Origin: Gnetum montanum
Lineage: Eukaryota; Streptophyta; Gnetopsida; Gnetales; Gnetaceae
DNA length: 64,000 nucleotides
Assembly (NCBI GenBank): GCA_015680685.1
Contig: MNCI01033368.1
Span: forward strand, 118,096-182,095
Reading direction: 5' to 3'
In this document: positions 34,080 through 46,381 of the stretch, piece by piece
How positions within the stretch are numbered: the stretch's first letter is position 1
Layout of the letters: each line of letters starts with the position of its first letter
Notes under the pieces: model-generated
The model's input: only the letters and a program-made list of their open reading frames with translations
Databases searched by the model: none
Told to the model about the DNA's origin: nothing
Program-made: the position numbers and the translations under genes

Positions 34080-34996
34080 TGATGAGCGTTAAAGTGTCGC
34101 ATCAACAAGCCCCCATTTATGTGGTGTCGCCTCATCGATGGGGCCATGTTAGACATAGTGTTTGCTACATCTATGGGATCTTTTTGATGCAACCCTATAA
34201 TAAAAACTATAAATATGAGCTCACAACCATGTTTATATGATCATCTTGTCATAGTAGTAGCAAAGATCTTGTAGTTTTACCATTTTAAAGTTAGAATATC
34301 TTTCTAAGTGCCCACAGCAAGAGTTAGAAAGTGTATGGATATTTATTCAAGCACTATTATACCTGAATCACACTAGTGTGTATGATAATAAAGATGATCC
34401 TTTTGATCAAACCTTGTAGTACTTAGAATAGATTAATGATTTATTTATGCATTCATTGTTTCCATTAAATATGCAATTAATTAAGTAAATTAGACTTTAA
34501 GCGATTAGTTTATTATTTAAGCTAAATAGATTAAACACATAAGTATGACTACTTTGAGTGTAAACATGTATTCTCTTAGTAATTCCAGCAGCATTATTGC
34601 TCGGTGCACCCAGTAGCATAGCGCTTGGTAACCCAGTAGTGGATACATAGATTTAGGACATGTATAGAAAGTGGGATTGGATGCTTATGTTAGGACTAGT
34701 TAGAAATTAGTTATGTAGTTAAATTAAATTAGTTGTTAAATCACTTCATCTCTTTATTTAAGCACCAAGGAACATAAAACACAAAATAATAAAAATCATA
34801 TGCCTCAATTACACTTAACCATACCCTTGTGCATCACAAGTATAATTGGAAAGACAATGAATGACCATTAGGGCAAGGTTCACTTTCTAGAAAACTAGTG
34901 CACTAAAAACTATAGAGTCCACAAAATTCAACAAGATCACACATGAATGCTTTGTGATTTGTATGGTTGGGCATAGGGTTACCTTGCTAGTCATCA
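34080..34996 (+). mobile_element. Gypsy C: 5' LTR
   Basis: 917-bp LTR from TGATGAGCGTTAAAGTGTCG to CTAGTCATCA. U3 carries GGGGC-type motifs and the TATA box CTATAAATATGAGC (about 34205). An AATAAA lies near 34387 in R/U5. It pairs with 46396-47326; by eye about 85 percent identical, differences mostly transitions, so the insertion is old. Confidence 0.95.
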
Positions 34997-34997
34997 T

Positions 34998-35015
34998 TGG
35001 TACTATTACTAGGGA
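34998..35015 (+). other. Gypsy C primer-binding site (tRNA-Asp type)
   Basis: TGGTACTATTACTAGGGA aligns end to end with TGGCGCCGTTGCCGGGGA, the complement of the plant tRNA-Asp 3' end. All seven differences are C-to-T or G-to-A, and all three CpGs have become TA. Confidence 0.85.
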
Positions 35016-35152
35016 CTCTTTCTATTGAAATGTGCGCTATCTAGGATTAGTGAACACCATTAATATCATTGGATGAACCCCAAGTTTAGCATCATTCTCA
35101 ATCATAATAGAATCACATAAGCACACTGATAATTTTTTTTTCTTTTTGAAAA

Positions 35153-36890
35153 ATGTCTTCTTCTTTTTATAGACATGATGATGTCAAACCGCCAGTCCCA
35201 CAAAAGTGTAAAGTGGAATATACTCATCCAGATGGGTATGTACCTAACTTCATCTTCATCCTACATCAATATGAGCAATTGGGATGGCATGACATGGAAG
35301 GCAACATTATAATGCCTCCCAATTATTTTGTGCCTATGATGCTGCTTCAAACTCTTAAGAAGTTAAGTGTCCATGATCTTCAAGAAGAGTATGTTATGCA
35401 TGAATACAACTACCGAGACTACCATCCCATTAAAATGCAACATAGGAAAGATCCACATTAGGAGAAGCATCATGAGGTTATTAAGGGGAAATGGTTTACC
35501 AATTCCTTATTCCTACTAAACCAAGATCACAATGAGGACCCTTCCTCTGGGGGCTCTCAAGATGAAAATTCTCCACACCATGTTACTAATGATGGGGTCT
35601 GGCTCAAAATCTATAATCTACTATCTACAATCCAGGTTTAGCCAAAGATCACAATGAAGGTAGGAGATCAGAAAGCATCAAGATTATTAGAAAATTAATG
35701 AACGTGACCATGACAACTGAATGGAAACTGGAAGACATCATGGTGGTGGCAATCCTTCTCCCTCTTCACCCTCTTCATCTACATCCTCTTCTTCCCCATC
35801 TTCTAGTTCTAAAAGACATTGTAGAAGGAACAACCATGATGGAGGTAAACAACAAGACCATCATGAACAAAGGCATAACAAAGGACATCATCAACAATAA
35901 AGAAATCATGATGATGATGAGCCATTGTAGAGGTTGTAAAGATTCCAACTAGGCATGTGAAAGATAGTTAGATCAAGCATTTAGACATGAACAATATCCC
36001 AAGATTTGAGGGGGTATATAAATCTAATCCATAGACATATTTACAATCCTTCCATGATGCCTGTGCTTTGTAAAACATTGAAAATGATTGCTAGAAACTC
36101 AAGCTATTTCCTAGGATACTCATCAAAGAGGTAGAAAGCTAGTATAAACCCTTGGAGCCAGAATCCATTCGCAGATGGAGTACCATGCTAGAACTATTTA
36201 ATGAAAAATACCAGACATACTCCAAAGTGTCCAATTTGAGAAGGAAAATCCAAGGCTATAAATAGGGAACACATGAACCCTTGGATGCCACCATAGGTAG
36301 ATATTATTATCTCTTACTCCGATGCCTAGCCATGGTTATTCTCATAGGAAACAACTCTACCACATCATAGATGGGCTTAGAGCAAAAACCAAAAGAACTC
36401 TTGGGGTTTATGCCCAAGGGAAACTATCTGAACTAAGAGCTCATTAGATCTAAAAGCTAATAGAGTAGGTAGAAAAAGAAGAAGGTGAGTTGCGAAAAAG
36501 GAAAAGTGTAGATGAATATAATAGGAACCCTTCCATCAAGAAAAGGGAGGTCCAATTTTGTGATGAGGAGTCACCACTCAATGAGGTGGTATATAGAAAA
36601 ACTTGCATATCCAAAAATCTATTTCTAACATTTTGGTAAAGGTTGATAAACTATGGGACTATTTAGATGAGAAGTTCCAAACCACTATGAAGATTACTAA
36701 GGAATCAAAAGAGTAGAAGAGTGATATTATCATAGAAGAAAGAAAGAAGCTGAATGTGCCTATCAAATGGATATGGGCAAAGCTGCTATAGTAGAAAAAG
36801 TTGTGAAAAAAAAATCTGATGATGATGGTGTGTAACATTTATCAATATGACCATCCTATGGGATGTTTCCCTGTGGTGTCACACTTACAA
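35153..36890 (+). pseudogene. Gypsy C gag
   Basis: Starts at ATG 35153 with MSSSFYRHDDVKPPVPQK and stays open for 102 codons through VEYTHPDGYVPNFIFIL and PNYFVPMMLLQTLKKL, the matrix-like N-terminus shared by B, D and E. Shifts occur in the disordered histidine/asparagine-rich middle (35660-35940). The capsid-like part is at 36080-36330, with QGKLSELRAH near 36415. The zinc knuckle at about 36830 reads CNIYQYDHPMGC, the second Cys changed to Tyr by G to A. Most stops are TAG. Confidence 0.85.
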
Positions 36891-37639
36891 GAGTCTAGGG
36901 TGTATGTGTTGAATTTGCAACTAGTAAGGAGGTAAGAACCTAGATAATTACCTTATTCTCAAGGCAATCTAAGGTAGTTCCACTAGCAACAACAAGCTTA
37001 CTATCCAAGTGAAGCTCCACCACAATCGTATGAGCAATACCAATAGTGGCACCAACCACAGTCATGGGGAATGTCATCACCAAATAGTAGTACCCTTATA
37101 AGAAACCAAACCCATATGGGTATTATGTTCAATAACCTAATTCACCAAAAAGTTCTGCAAGCCATGCCTCATTCCAACATGACTATTATCCTCTAGAGTA
37201 CCATCAAACTGATTCACCATCTACTCGAGGGGACCACCCATATCCATAACACCCTTTGCATTTTTTTGCACACATCCCTTCACCCTCAACCCAGTTAACT
37301 CTTGCTCCATCCATATAGGATGAAATTCCCCCATAGCCATAGTAACAAAATGCTATGAGTGTTGTACATTTACAAGCAGCCTTCTAGCCAAATGATTCGA
37401 ACAATTGATCCAGGAAATGACCATTTTTCTAATCCAACAGTCCTCCCAAACCCTCACAACTTGATGCGGTTGGTCACCCTATATCTCCAACACACTCATC
37501 CTCTACATCAAACATGTTTAAAAGCCCTTCAAACGAAATGCCATCTCAGATCCACACTATGATGTTAACACATGTTGTTTCCAATTGAATCAAGGCTAGC
37601 AACCTTTCCACAAAAAAATTTGATTTGAGAAATCCTCTT

Positions 37640-38410
37640 ATTTACTTATAGATCGTTGGACATGAGCCATGTAAGGCTCTTCTTAATTCCAATTCTAGTG
37701 TTAATCTCATGTTCCATGACATGTACAAAGTTTGAAACATACCACTTCTCAAAATTAGTCAATCACTTTTCCTTTGGGATTAGTAGAGGACATTGTGACT
37801 ACAATTTGTGCATGGTCCTATCCTACCAATTTTCTAGTAATCAAGGTAGAGAACTGCAAAGGTAACTTCTCCATCATAATGGAAAGGACTTGGTTACTCA
37901 TGATTGATGTAAAACTCAGCATTAGGGACCTCTCCTTAGAAGTCTATAAGAAAAATGAATTTGGATGCCTAGAGAAGAAGCATGTCCCATGCATCACATA
38001 CAGTGATAATAGGTGCAATTTCATGCAAAAAATTTGGTCCATTAAAAGCACATTCATTAAAGCATGCAATCAATGTGCACATGAAATCGATATCCAAAGG
38101 TGTCTACACACAATAGACACAAAACCATAGGGCACCCAATAGCTGACAATTGATTTTGATAGCAACACACTATCCATGGAGACCTATGAGAGCCTGACAT
38201 GTGCTTATGTTGAAGGCATGGATGAACTTGAGTAAGTTCATCACCAACTCTCTGATGATGAAGTTGATGATACTTTTTAGGAAGATTTGGTAATCCCTGA
38301 TCATTTTAAGCTAGAGCCCTTAGAGTTGAAAACTCAACCAACCAGCATGGAGTATGCATTTTTAAATAATGACAATCTAGTCATAATCAATATAAATCTT
38401 GCTTCCAAAT
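37640..38410 (+). pseudogene. Gypsy C protease and acidic linker
   Basis: Retropepsin of the family. The active-site region at about 37675-37720 is eroded and a frame change follows. Then PLGLVEDIVTTICAWSYPT...VIKVENCKGNFSIIMERTWL is open from 37774 (118 codons). The linker MDELE*VHHQLSDDEVDDTF lies near 38220-38280 and leads into RT. Confidence 0.8.
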
Positions 38411-39800
38411 AAAAATATAAGCTATTGAAGGTGGTTAACAAATGGCCTACAACCTTTGCTTGGTCATATCCTGAACTAACTGGAATCAATCCAAGGATAT
38501 GTCAACATCATATCTACACTGACCTAATGATGAAGCCAAGAAGGTAGCTATATCAATGGCTAAACCGCAAGTTGAAGTAGATTGTCAAACAAAAAATCGA
38601 ATAACTCCTAAAGGTGGGGTTCATCTATCCCATCGCAAATAGTAAGTGGGTTAACCCACTTGTAATTTTGCCAAAGAAAGGTGGTAAGTAGTAGGTCTAC
38701 ATTGACTTTAGGCTATTGAATATGGCAACATTTAAAGATCATTTTTCATTTCCATTTATGAACTAGATGTTGGACATCATTTTTGGGCATTGCTATTATA
38801 GATTCTTGGATGGTTATAGTGGCTATAACCAAATCTAGATTACGCTAGAAGATTAGGCCAAAAAAACATTCATGAGTTACTAGGGGAATTTTGCATATTG
38901 TAAGATGTTGTTCAGTCTATGCAATGCCCCTGCATCATTTTAATGCCTAGTCCTTAGTATTTTTCAATAGAAAATTGGTAGCAGCGTAGAAACCTTTATG
39001 GATGACTTCTCTACCTATGGGGCTACATTTGAGTAAGCCCTAGATCACCTTGAGTAGGTATTGAAAAGATGTGTATAAATAAACCTTAGGCTCAATTGGT
39101 AGAAAATCCATTTAATGGTCTAGGAAGGCATAGTACTCAACCATAGAATTACTCAAGCAAGGATTGAGATAAACTCAAAAAAGATAAGGGTCATCCAAGA
39201 AATCGCATGCCAACCAAAGATAGTTAAAGACATCCAATCATTCCTTGGACATACTAGCTATTACCAGTGGTTTATAAAGAATTTTTTTAAGATCAAAAAG
39301 TTTTTGGTTGAGCTTACAAACAAATATGCTCCATTTTTCTATACCAAGGAGTGTGAACATGTATTTCAATAGTTAAAGGAAAAGCTCATAGAAACTCCAA
39401 TTCTACGGGCAGCAGACTAGTCTAGGCCATTTTATATAATGAAAGATGGATCTAACTATGCCTTGGGAGCTATGCTTATGCAACTAGATGATAAGAAATG
39501 TCCATATTACATCCACTACATAAGATGAAGCATTGTGGGTGCATAATTAAATTACACCACAACTAAAAAAGAACTAATGGTAGTGGTGTATGCTCTCGAA
39601 AAGTTTAGGCATTATGTACTTGGTTACAAAGTGTTTGTGCACATAGATCACAGTGCCATCTGCTTCCTAATAAATAAGCCAACGATGAGCCTCCCTATCA
39701 TATGGTGGCTTATGATCTTGCGAAAATTTGATCTCACAATGGTAGATTAAAAAGAACCTGAGATGTGGTTGCTGACCACTCCTCTTGATTAAGATGGGAT
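38411..39800 (+). pseudogene. Gypsy C reverse transcriptase and RNase H
   Basis: One frame (codons from 38575) runs about 380 codons without a frameshift but with many stops. RT shows NPLVILPKKGGK, VYIDFRLLNMATFKDHF, YRFLDGYSGYNQI (near 38810), LCNAPASF and the catalytic ETFMDDFSTYGATFE (near 38990), Asp pair intact. In the first 225 codons the stops are 11 TAG and 4 TAA, no TGA; comparison with B and D places twelve at Gln and three at Trp. RNase H at 39420-39670 keeps candidate catalytic residues in MKDGSNYALGAMLM, KKELMVVVYALEKF and VHIDHSA. A frameshift follows near 39751. Confidence 0.88.
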
Positions 39801-41211
39801 AGTAAAGAGGAGGAGAGTTCACTCTTTGATCAATTTCTAGATGAACTTCTCTTTATAGAAGCAATAAATGACCAAGTTCCAATTGAATTAAAATGGTATG
39901 ATGGAATCCTCACTTACCTTCTCATGTATTAGATGCCACAAGATCTAGACCATACGAAGAAATAATAGTTTGTTCATCAGGCAAAGTACTTCATGGAAAT
40001 CAATGGACATCATTACAAGGTGTGCGTCAATGCCCTAGATCATTGATATGTCCCTGATGTGGATCAATTATGTGTTCTCTAGGATGATCATGAAGGCCCT
40101 TGTAGAGGCCACTATGTAGGGAGATGCATAGTCATAAAAATCATGATGGTAAGACACTACTAGCCTACAATCTTTAGGGATGCCCACTAATTTTTTTGAT
40201 CTTGTGAATGTTGTCAAAGAGATGATGAGATGACCACTCGAATGGAGGGTCCTCAATAGTGGATTCAACCACTGGAGCCCTTTGACATATGGGGCATATA
40301 CTTCATGGGTGCCATCACATCCATGTCTAATGAAAAAACATATATCATCGTAGCAGTCAACTACTACACCAAATGGGTAGAAGTAGTGGCCATCATCAAC
40401 TATACATCATCCACTATTGCTTGATTTGTATAAAAAAATGTTGTAAATAGGTTTGGGGTGCATGTGCACTAATTTCTAATAATGAAACCCATTTTACAGG
40501 TGCTACTTTTCAAAAGTTGATGCAACCCTTGGGGGTTAAACATAAATTAACAACACCCTATCACCCCCAATCCAACAGTCAAATTAAGGTAACTAACAAA
40601 GAGATTAGAAAGATTCTAACAAAAACCATAAGCAAATATAGGAGAGATTGTAGCACAAAACTCAATTATTCCCTTTGGGCCTATTGCTCAACATGGAAAC
40701 TCCCTATTTGCTACTCTCCCTATGAGTTAGTGTACAAGAAACTTTCAATGCTCTCGATTCAATCCAAGCTCCATACACTCTTAATAGCCTATGATTTGAA
40801 TCTTCACCTAAGTATAGCATAAAAAGAAAGATTAATCAACATGAATGTGCTAGACAAAAATTGATTAGTGGCTCTAAATTTGAATGAAGTTCACAAGGCA
40901 TTCAGCAAACAATGACATAACCTTAGAATTCGAAAAGTAAAATTTCAACCTAGAGATAAGGTTCTCTACTGGAACCCCACACATGTACCCCAAAAAATAA
41001 AGTTTCAAACATTGTGGGAGGAACCTTATATAATTGATGAAATATTTCCTTTTGGGGCCATGACCACATACAAACCTACGAGTCCAAATAAAAGGCAGTT
41101 GGTCAACATCTAACAAGTAAAGCTTTTTCATGAGCCTAAGTAAGGCAATGCAACAAATACCTCAAAGAATGGATGACCATGCTTAATTTTTTGAATCTCC
41201 TCCTTCTAAGT
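39801..41211 (+). pseudogene. Gypsy C integrase
   Basis: HHCC zinc domain: DDHEGPCRGHY near 40083 and SCECCQR near 40200. The catalytic core keeps the first Asp (PFDIWGIYFMG, about 40280). The second position reads SNNETHF (Asp to Asn, near 40480), and the third QIKVTNKE (Glu to Lys, near 40580), both single G-to-A changes. PYHPQSNSQ and YSPYELVYKK lie in an open run of 101 codons (40517-40822). The C-terminal part RDKVLYWNP...FGAMTTYKP...VNI*QVKLFHEPK ends near 41140. Two of three catalytic acids are lost, so it is inactive. Confidence 0.85.
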
Positions 41212-41226
41212 CAATCATGGGGGAGA
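41212..41226 (+). other. Second polypurine-tract-like site in C
   Basis: CAATCATGGGGGAGA followed by TGGCCATCC, nearly identical to the true tract CAATCGTGGGGGAA at 46382 followed by TGATGACC. It lies directly after the end of pol. Equivalent sites exist in D (55012) and E (18056). Confidence 0.6.
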
Positions 41227-43298
41227 TGGCCATCCATTCTAATGATCCATATGGCTCTTCATTTTTTCTATTTTTCTTGTTTTCCACAATTTTGATTTTC
41301 TAAGTTATTTATTTTACAACTTTTTGATTTTCAAAATTTTTCCTATTTTTATACCATTTTTTGATTTACACCATTGTTAGTATGTTTGAATCTTTCTTGA
41401 ATATTTTTCCAATTTTTTATATATTTTAATTTGTTTTATTTGAATGTGACTTTTAAATTTTTGCTAATAAATATGCTTTGTTCCAATAGGACATAATGGT
41501 GTTGTAGCTACTACTAATGATGATTTGCACTTAATGTTTTGTTTGCTAATGTCTGGTTTCTATTTTTGAATTTCTATACCAATGGCTAAGTCATGGTTTA
41601 TTTTTCATGGAAGAGGTAGTGAGTCCAGGACATCCATTCATTGAAAAACTCTATGGTTTTTCTTGTTTTAGAAGTTTGATGTCCCTTTCATTAAATAAAA
41701 TTTTAATAAATTGGTGACCTTGGTAGTTTCCAGAATTGGGAAGGATTCAAAGGTTTGTATAGGGTGTGACTTCAAGGGGACTCAATACTCTTTTTACTCT
41801 TCTACTTGGGTGCTTGAGTGTTGTCAGAGACTTCTTACCGTTCCATGTCAATGACTAAAAAGAAGTCAAATAAATTCATTACATGGTGTGGTTCCCATAT
41901 AAAAAGAAAAAAAATAAAATAATAAAAAAATAATAAAAAATCCAAACATGATGAAAATTCAAAGCACATCATTTAGACAAATAAAGAGGCTACAAGCACT
42001 AGTTATGGGACTATAAAGACATGTTGCATGTAGGTCCCCTCTAACTAAGGCACTCTCTCACTTCCTACTTCTCTTTTCTTCTCTTTATGGAATGATGATT
42101 ATTTTTTGGAAGTACTCTTGTGTCTTGAGGGGGTGGATCAATCTTGGAGTGGCAATGTGAAGTCACTGAAAGAGGTTGGTTTTAATCTAGACTAAGGATG
42201 GACCTTCTCAAGTCATTTTAAACATAAATTTCATAATGGACTTCTTATGATCTTAATTTAGAATTCCATTTCATCTTCTTCATCATCTATCTCTACTAAT
42301 TGTAACTCACCTCACTACCAAAGTCCATGTTCTTGATTTTTTGCCTTGGTCTGATGTATTTGAATTCTTAGTTAGAATCTTCTAAGTTTTGGTCCTTAAC
42401 TTCCATCAACAATTAATCAACTATGGGGCCCATGGACTCCCTAGGTTGAGGTTATACAAGGGAAAATAAGGCATGTGCCTACCGTGGAGAGGATTCACTT
42501 GTATATCCCTTAGTTAGGTTCATTAAGCACCTTATCCTTAGGCATTCTTGCAATTAGGATCTTTTGTACATCCATCTTCTGCATCAAACTATGTACTTCT
42601 TTACATATTTTGTTCAATAAATGCATTCTCTATTGAATTTTTTAATTTTTGAGCTTTCAATAAGCCTCTTCAATGATTTTCTCATATTCTTGGCTTTTCT
42701 ATGACTCCATAGACCCCAAATTCACTCAAAAATTCCTTATACTTTTTAAGATATTCAAATTTGAAATTTTTTCATATGGGCTTTGTATACGGGGCCCTAT
42801 CGATGGAGTAAACCCATATACGAGGCTCTGCATATGGGGCCCCATCGACGTAGTAGAAAAATAGTGTGTGTGTATATATATGCAATCCCACTTGGAAATT
42901 TTTACATTTTCTCATAATTGCCAAGGGCGTTTTTCAAATTTTAAGAGCCCAGAACATTCCAGAGCTCATAACTTCCTAACTATTTATCTAAATCACTCAG
43001 TTCTTTGACCTTGCAACTACTGGTGGTAAGCTCTTTGTTGTAGGGGCCATAAATGTGCCAATTTTTTATAGAAACATCTTTGTCATTTTTCTAACTCCCA
43101 CAACAATTTAACTAAAAAATCAACTATTAAACACTAAATTACAAGAGCTAAACCCTTCAAACAAGCTCTCGTGACATTTACAATAAATAATTAATCTACC
43201 ATGGTCCAACCTTAGCCAAAGTGTAACTAATTAATGAGAGAAGGTATTCAAAACTTTAAACTTACACATTATATCTACTAGATGTGTTGTGATTGCAA
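41227..43298 (+). other. Gypsy C pol-ORF3 spacer
   Basis: About 2.07 kb with no gene recognised: an AT-rich run (41260-41470, 41900-41940) followed by mixed sequence conserved with D (52920-55011 reversed), including AAGGGGACTCAATACTC and GCATGTGCCTACC...TTAGGCATTCTTG. The promoter-like cluster at 42781-42885 and a probable leader (42890-43298) precede ORF3. Confidence 0.65.
42781..42885 (+). promoter_or_regulatory. Promoter-like GGGGCCCC cluster upstream of ORF3 in C
   Basis: Spaced copies of GTATACGGGGCCCTATCGATG, ATACGAGGCTCTGCA and CATATGGGGCCCCATCGACG (GGGGCCCC at 42836-42843), followed by a TATA-like run at 42873-42881. The U3 of the C 3' LTR has TATGGGGCCCCGTTGACATAG (GGGGCCCC at 46504) followed by CTATAAATA. 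The reading as an internal promoter for ORF3 is inference from that shared layout. Confidence 0.5.
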
Positions 43299-46250
43299 AT
43301 GGCATTGAAAGGAAAGCACACACAGGAAGAAAGACTATTTCAACCAATGGAAAATGACCTAGAATAGAAAGGGGCTAAGAACAGGCCTAAGAAGAACCAC
43401 TTGTAACCCATACCACATGTCCTCTTATGGAAGAGGCTAAGGTGGAATCTATCTGATAGATTCTAGAACTAGTAGCAGCAACAGAACACGCCCATCAAGG
43501 TGATTTACCAACTCAACAAGCAAATCTCAAGGTGACCTTGACATAAGCTTTCCTAAATCAGATTAGATTGAGAGAGGTTTAGAAAATAGTGCTCTACGAG
43601 TTAAACTTTAGCCCTTTCCTAGAGCAAGTGCCAAAAGAATAGCAAAACGAACTAAAGACCTTTCCCATGTGATCAATCATCACTTCCATTGGGGCATGGT
43701 ACATGGGAGAGACATTCCTATTTTGGAACAACAAGCAAGCTAATTCAATGGTCAAAATCAAGGGACATCTTAGTGTCCTACTCAGTGTACACTATTTTTG
43801 AAGTGCTTAGGTTGCTAGGTTTAGGGGCAAGTCTTACTAAGATCCCAATGTAGGTATATCCCAGCATCAAGAAAGAATGGGTGCAATGGTGCTATGGCAT
43901 CAATCACAAGGATTTTGGTGCACTTACATCGGCAGAAAGGATCTACTACAAGATTGTGACCTTCCACCTCAATCCCATGGTAAGGCCAGGAAAAATCACC
44001 ACCTTTTCTACCTGAGCATGCACTGCTCTAAGTGGGAGATTCCCTTTCAACCTTCTATAGCTAATCTATCTAGAGATGAAGAAGTGATTTAAAGAAAATG
44101 AACATGGAAGGAAGGCACTCCACTTTCCATGCCTCATCAGGAAACTCTTTTAGAGGGGAGAAATAGTCCATCATACCAATGATGTTGTTAGGCTTGTTTT
44201 GTTTATTAACTAGGTGAAAATGATAAAAAATAAAATGCCTGCAATGACTATCCAAAAAGAGGAGTAGCAACCACCACCTCCACCTGCCATTCAAACAACT
44301 ATGTCAAACATCACTGCAACAACTCAATGGTTGCACAAATACCAAGAATGGATTTTGAGTGAACAAGAGCAATGAGTAGGCATGATTCATGGGAATCCAT
44401 TCATATATAGACTAGTAATGAGTCACTTATATTGGGTAGCTTGAACAATCAGCTTGATGGGTGGAGGTGGATCTATCTTCTCAACCCAAAGAACATAGTT
44501 GCCCATGAGGTGGAATCCTAGCACTAGAGAGGTTATAGTATCTCTCGTAGAATAATAGTCACTCCTAGAAATCTCTAGGAACACTAGGACTTCTTCATGC
44601 ACTTAGAGGAGGAGGATGCAACAATAGTATTGGTGATGTAGCACTAAGGGTAGGAAAGAACAGCAGAGGTGATTATTAACTGAATTGCCAAAATGCTCAA
44701 CATACCTGTAGCATTTATACTAGACATCACTACACTCAAGGATGTCTATATGTTCATAGGAATCATAAGTGACTGAATAAATGCAGCACAACATGAAGAA
44801 CTACTAGACTGACTAGTGGGAACCCAAAAACTACTTCTGAATGTCTTTGATTTTTTAGACAATATTATTGTAGCCTAGTCAAAGTTGCTTGAGGCAAGGG
44901 GCAACAACATCATCTTGGAGGGGTAACTTGAAATAGCCAAGGAGATAAATGAACACTTGGCTACTAAAGTTGTTGAATTAAAAGCTCAAATTACCAACCC
45001 TACATTCCTCAGCTTAGCATTGACAAAAGATGAAGCTATTGAAAATATTCACAGTAGACTAAAAGGGGTTGAGGCTATGATGGAAACGATGGTGTTCTAT
45101 TGATCCTTGGTAGAGGCCACACAACACAAAGTTCAAAAGACCTTGGATCACACTCACTAGGAGAATGTGCAATTAACCATAGAGAACCATCTCCTGAGAA
45201 ATGTTGATGAGTGTAAGAAATAATTAACTAACTTTATCCATCAAGAGTAGGAGTGACTGACCAAAGAAAACATAGAACTAAGGATATTGATAGTAGAAAA
45301 TAGAAACCTCTTCATGGAGGAGGTCCATGCCCTTTACCATAAGACTATGATCAAGGTAGCTGCCTAGAAATCATAGGCTCTCAAATTTGAGATAATCAAA
45401 GATCATTACAAAGAATAGGTTAGTCTACAAAAGGAAATAAATGAAAAACACATTCAATTGGTCAAGGAAAAAGTAAATGAAATCCTTCAAAAACTCCAAC
45501 AAGGAAAAGAATTGTGGAAACCCATCATTTATGGGATAGATGTCTACAATAAGGTAGAAATCTACATGAAGGAGTTGCAAATTGATGAGATGACAGAATA
45601 CATGGAGCTCACCAATCTCTAATATGCAAATTTGACCATGTTGACTATCAAATGGCTACATTTAAAACTCAAGAAATAAGAGGCTAGCTCATACTTATTA
45701 TAAAATGCTAAGTTCAAGCATCACAAAGACACTAAGAAAAAGCTTGCAGTGGTAAATGCTAAACGTGAAGTTCTCAAGGGCAAATACACTGATCAAAGAT
45801 CTACCATCAAGAACTTGGCCAAAAGGATGAATGACTATTAAGAGCTACAGAACATAATCAAGACGTTTGATGCTGAACATAAATAGTTCACTACCTGGTT
45901 TGTCAACATAAAGGAGATGTTCTTGATAACGCCCTATCTATGGGATATCCCCATTCTAGCCACATTGATGATGCCACATGAACTATGAATGATTCCCAGA
46001 GTAAGGAGGAGATGATGAAGGCATTACTATATGCCTTTTGCCTTCCATTAGAGGTTGTAGTTGTAGCAAGACAGCCACAACCATCTTAGCTATCGCATGT
46101 ACCTGAAGCTAGTGAAGGTCCTTTAGAACCTCAAGAGCCTCCACTGCTTGGGACTATCTAATCTTCTCCACTACCTTCATGCGATCAAAGGATGTGTTGT
46201 CCAGTTTTAAGTTACTATGTTATGGTGTTCAATTTTGTGTCATGAACACC
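43299..46250 (+). pseudogene. Gypsy C ORF3
   Basis: Third ORF behind pol, roughly 950 codons, decayed. It starts at ATG 43299 with MALKGKHTQEE. The conserved block HFPCLIRKLF*RGEIVHHTNDVV lies near 44125-44190 and matches FPCLIRKLCRR...YTNDVV in D and the E copy. From about 44900 onward the encoded sequence is Lys/Glu/Leu-rich with a likely coiled coil (KDEAIENIHSRLKGVEAMM-like, 45020-45085; EKHIQLVKEKVNEILQKLQ, 45450-45500). A retroviral-type envelope is not supported: no signal peptide or membrane segment was seen. Position resembles the env-like or additional ORF of Athila/Tat elements. Function is unknown. Confidence 0.7.
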
Positions 46251-46381
46251 ATAATTTTTGTAATGTGTTAATTTGACACTTGGGCACTCAGTTTTGTCAA
46301 GTCAATTTATTTTGTTAAGAGTCAGTCGATAATCCCATACCTTCCTAATTTTTTAAAGAAAATCAAGGATAGGTTTTCATT

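Noticed and set aside
35153-35461. A 102-codon ORF as a host gene
   Set aside because: It is the N-terminus of gypsy C gag, placed behind the primer-binding site and conserved in B, D and E.
42673-42864. A 63-codon open frame over the promoter-like cluster in C
   Set aside because: No conserved counterpart was apparent in D and it covers low-complexity repeats; treated as chance.
43299-46250. ORF3 as a retroviral-type envelope gene
   Set aside because: No signal peptide, cleavage site or membrane segment was seen; the sequence is charged and coiled-coil-like.
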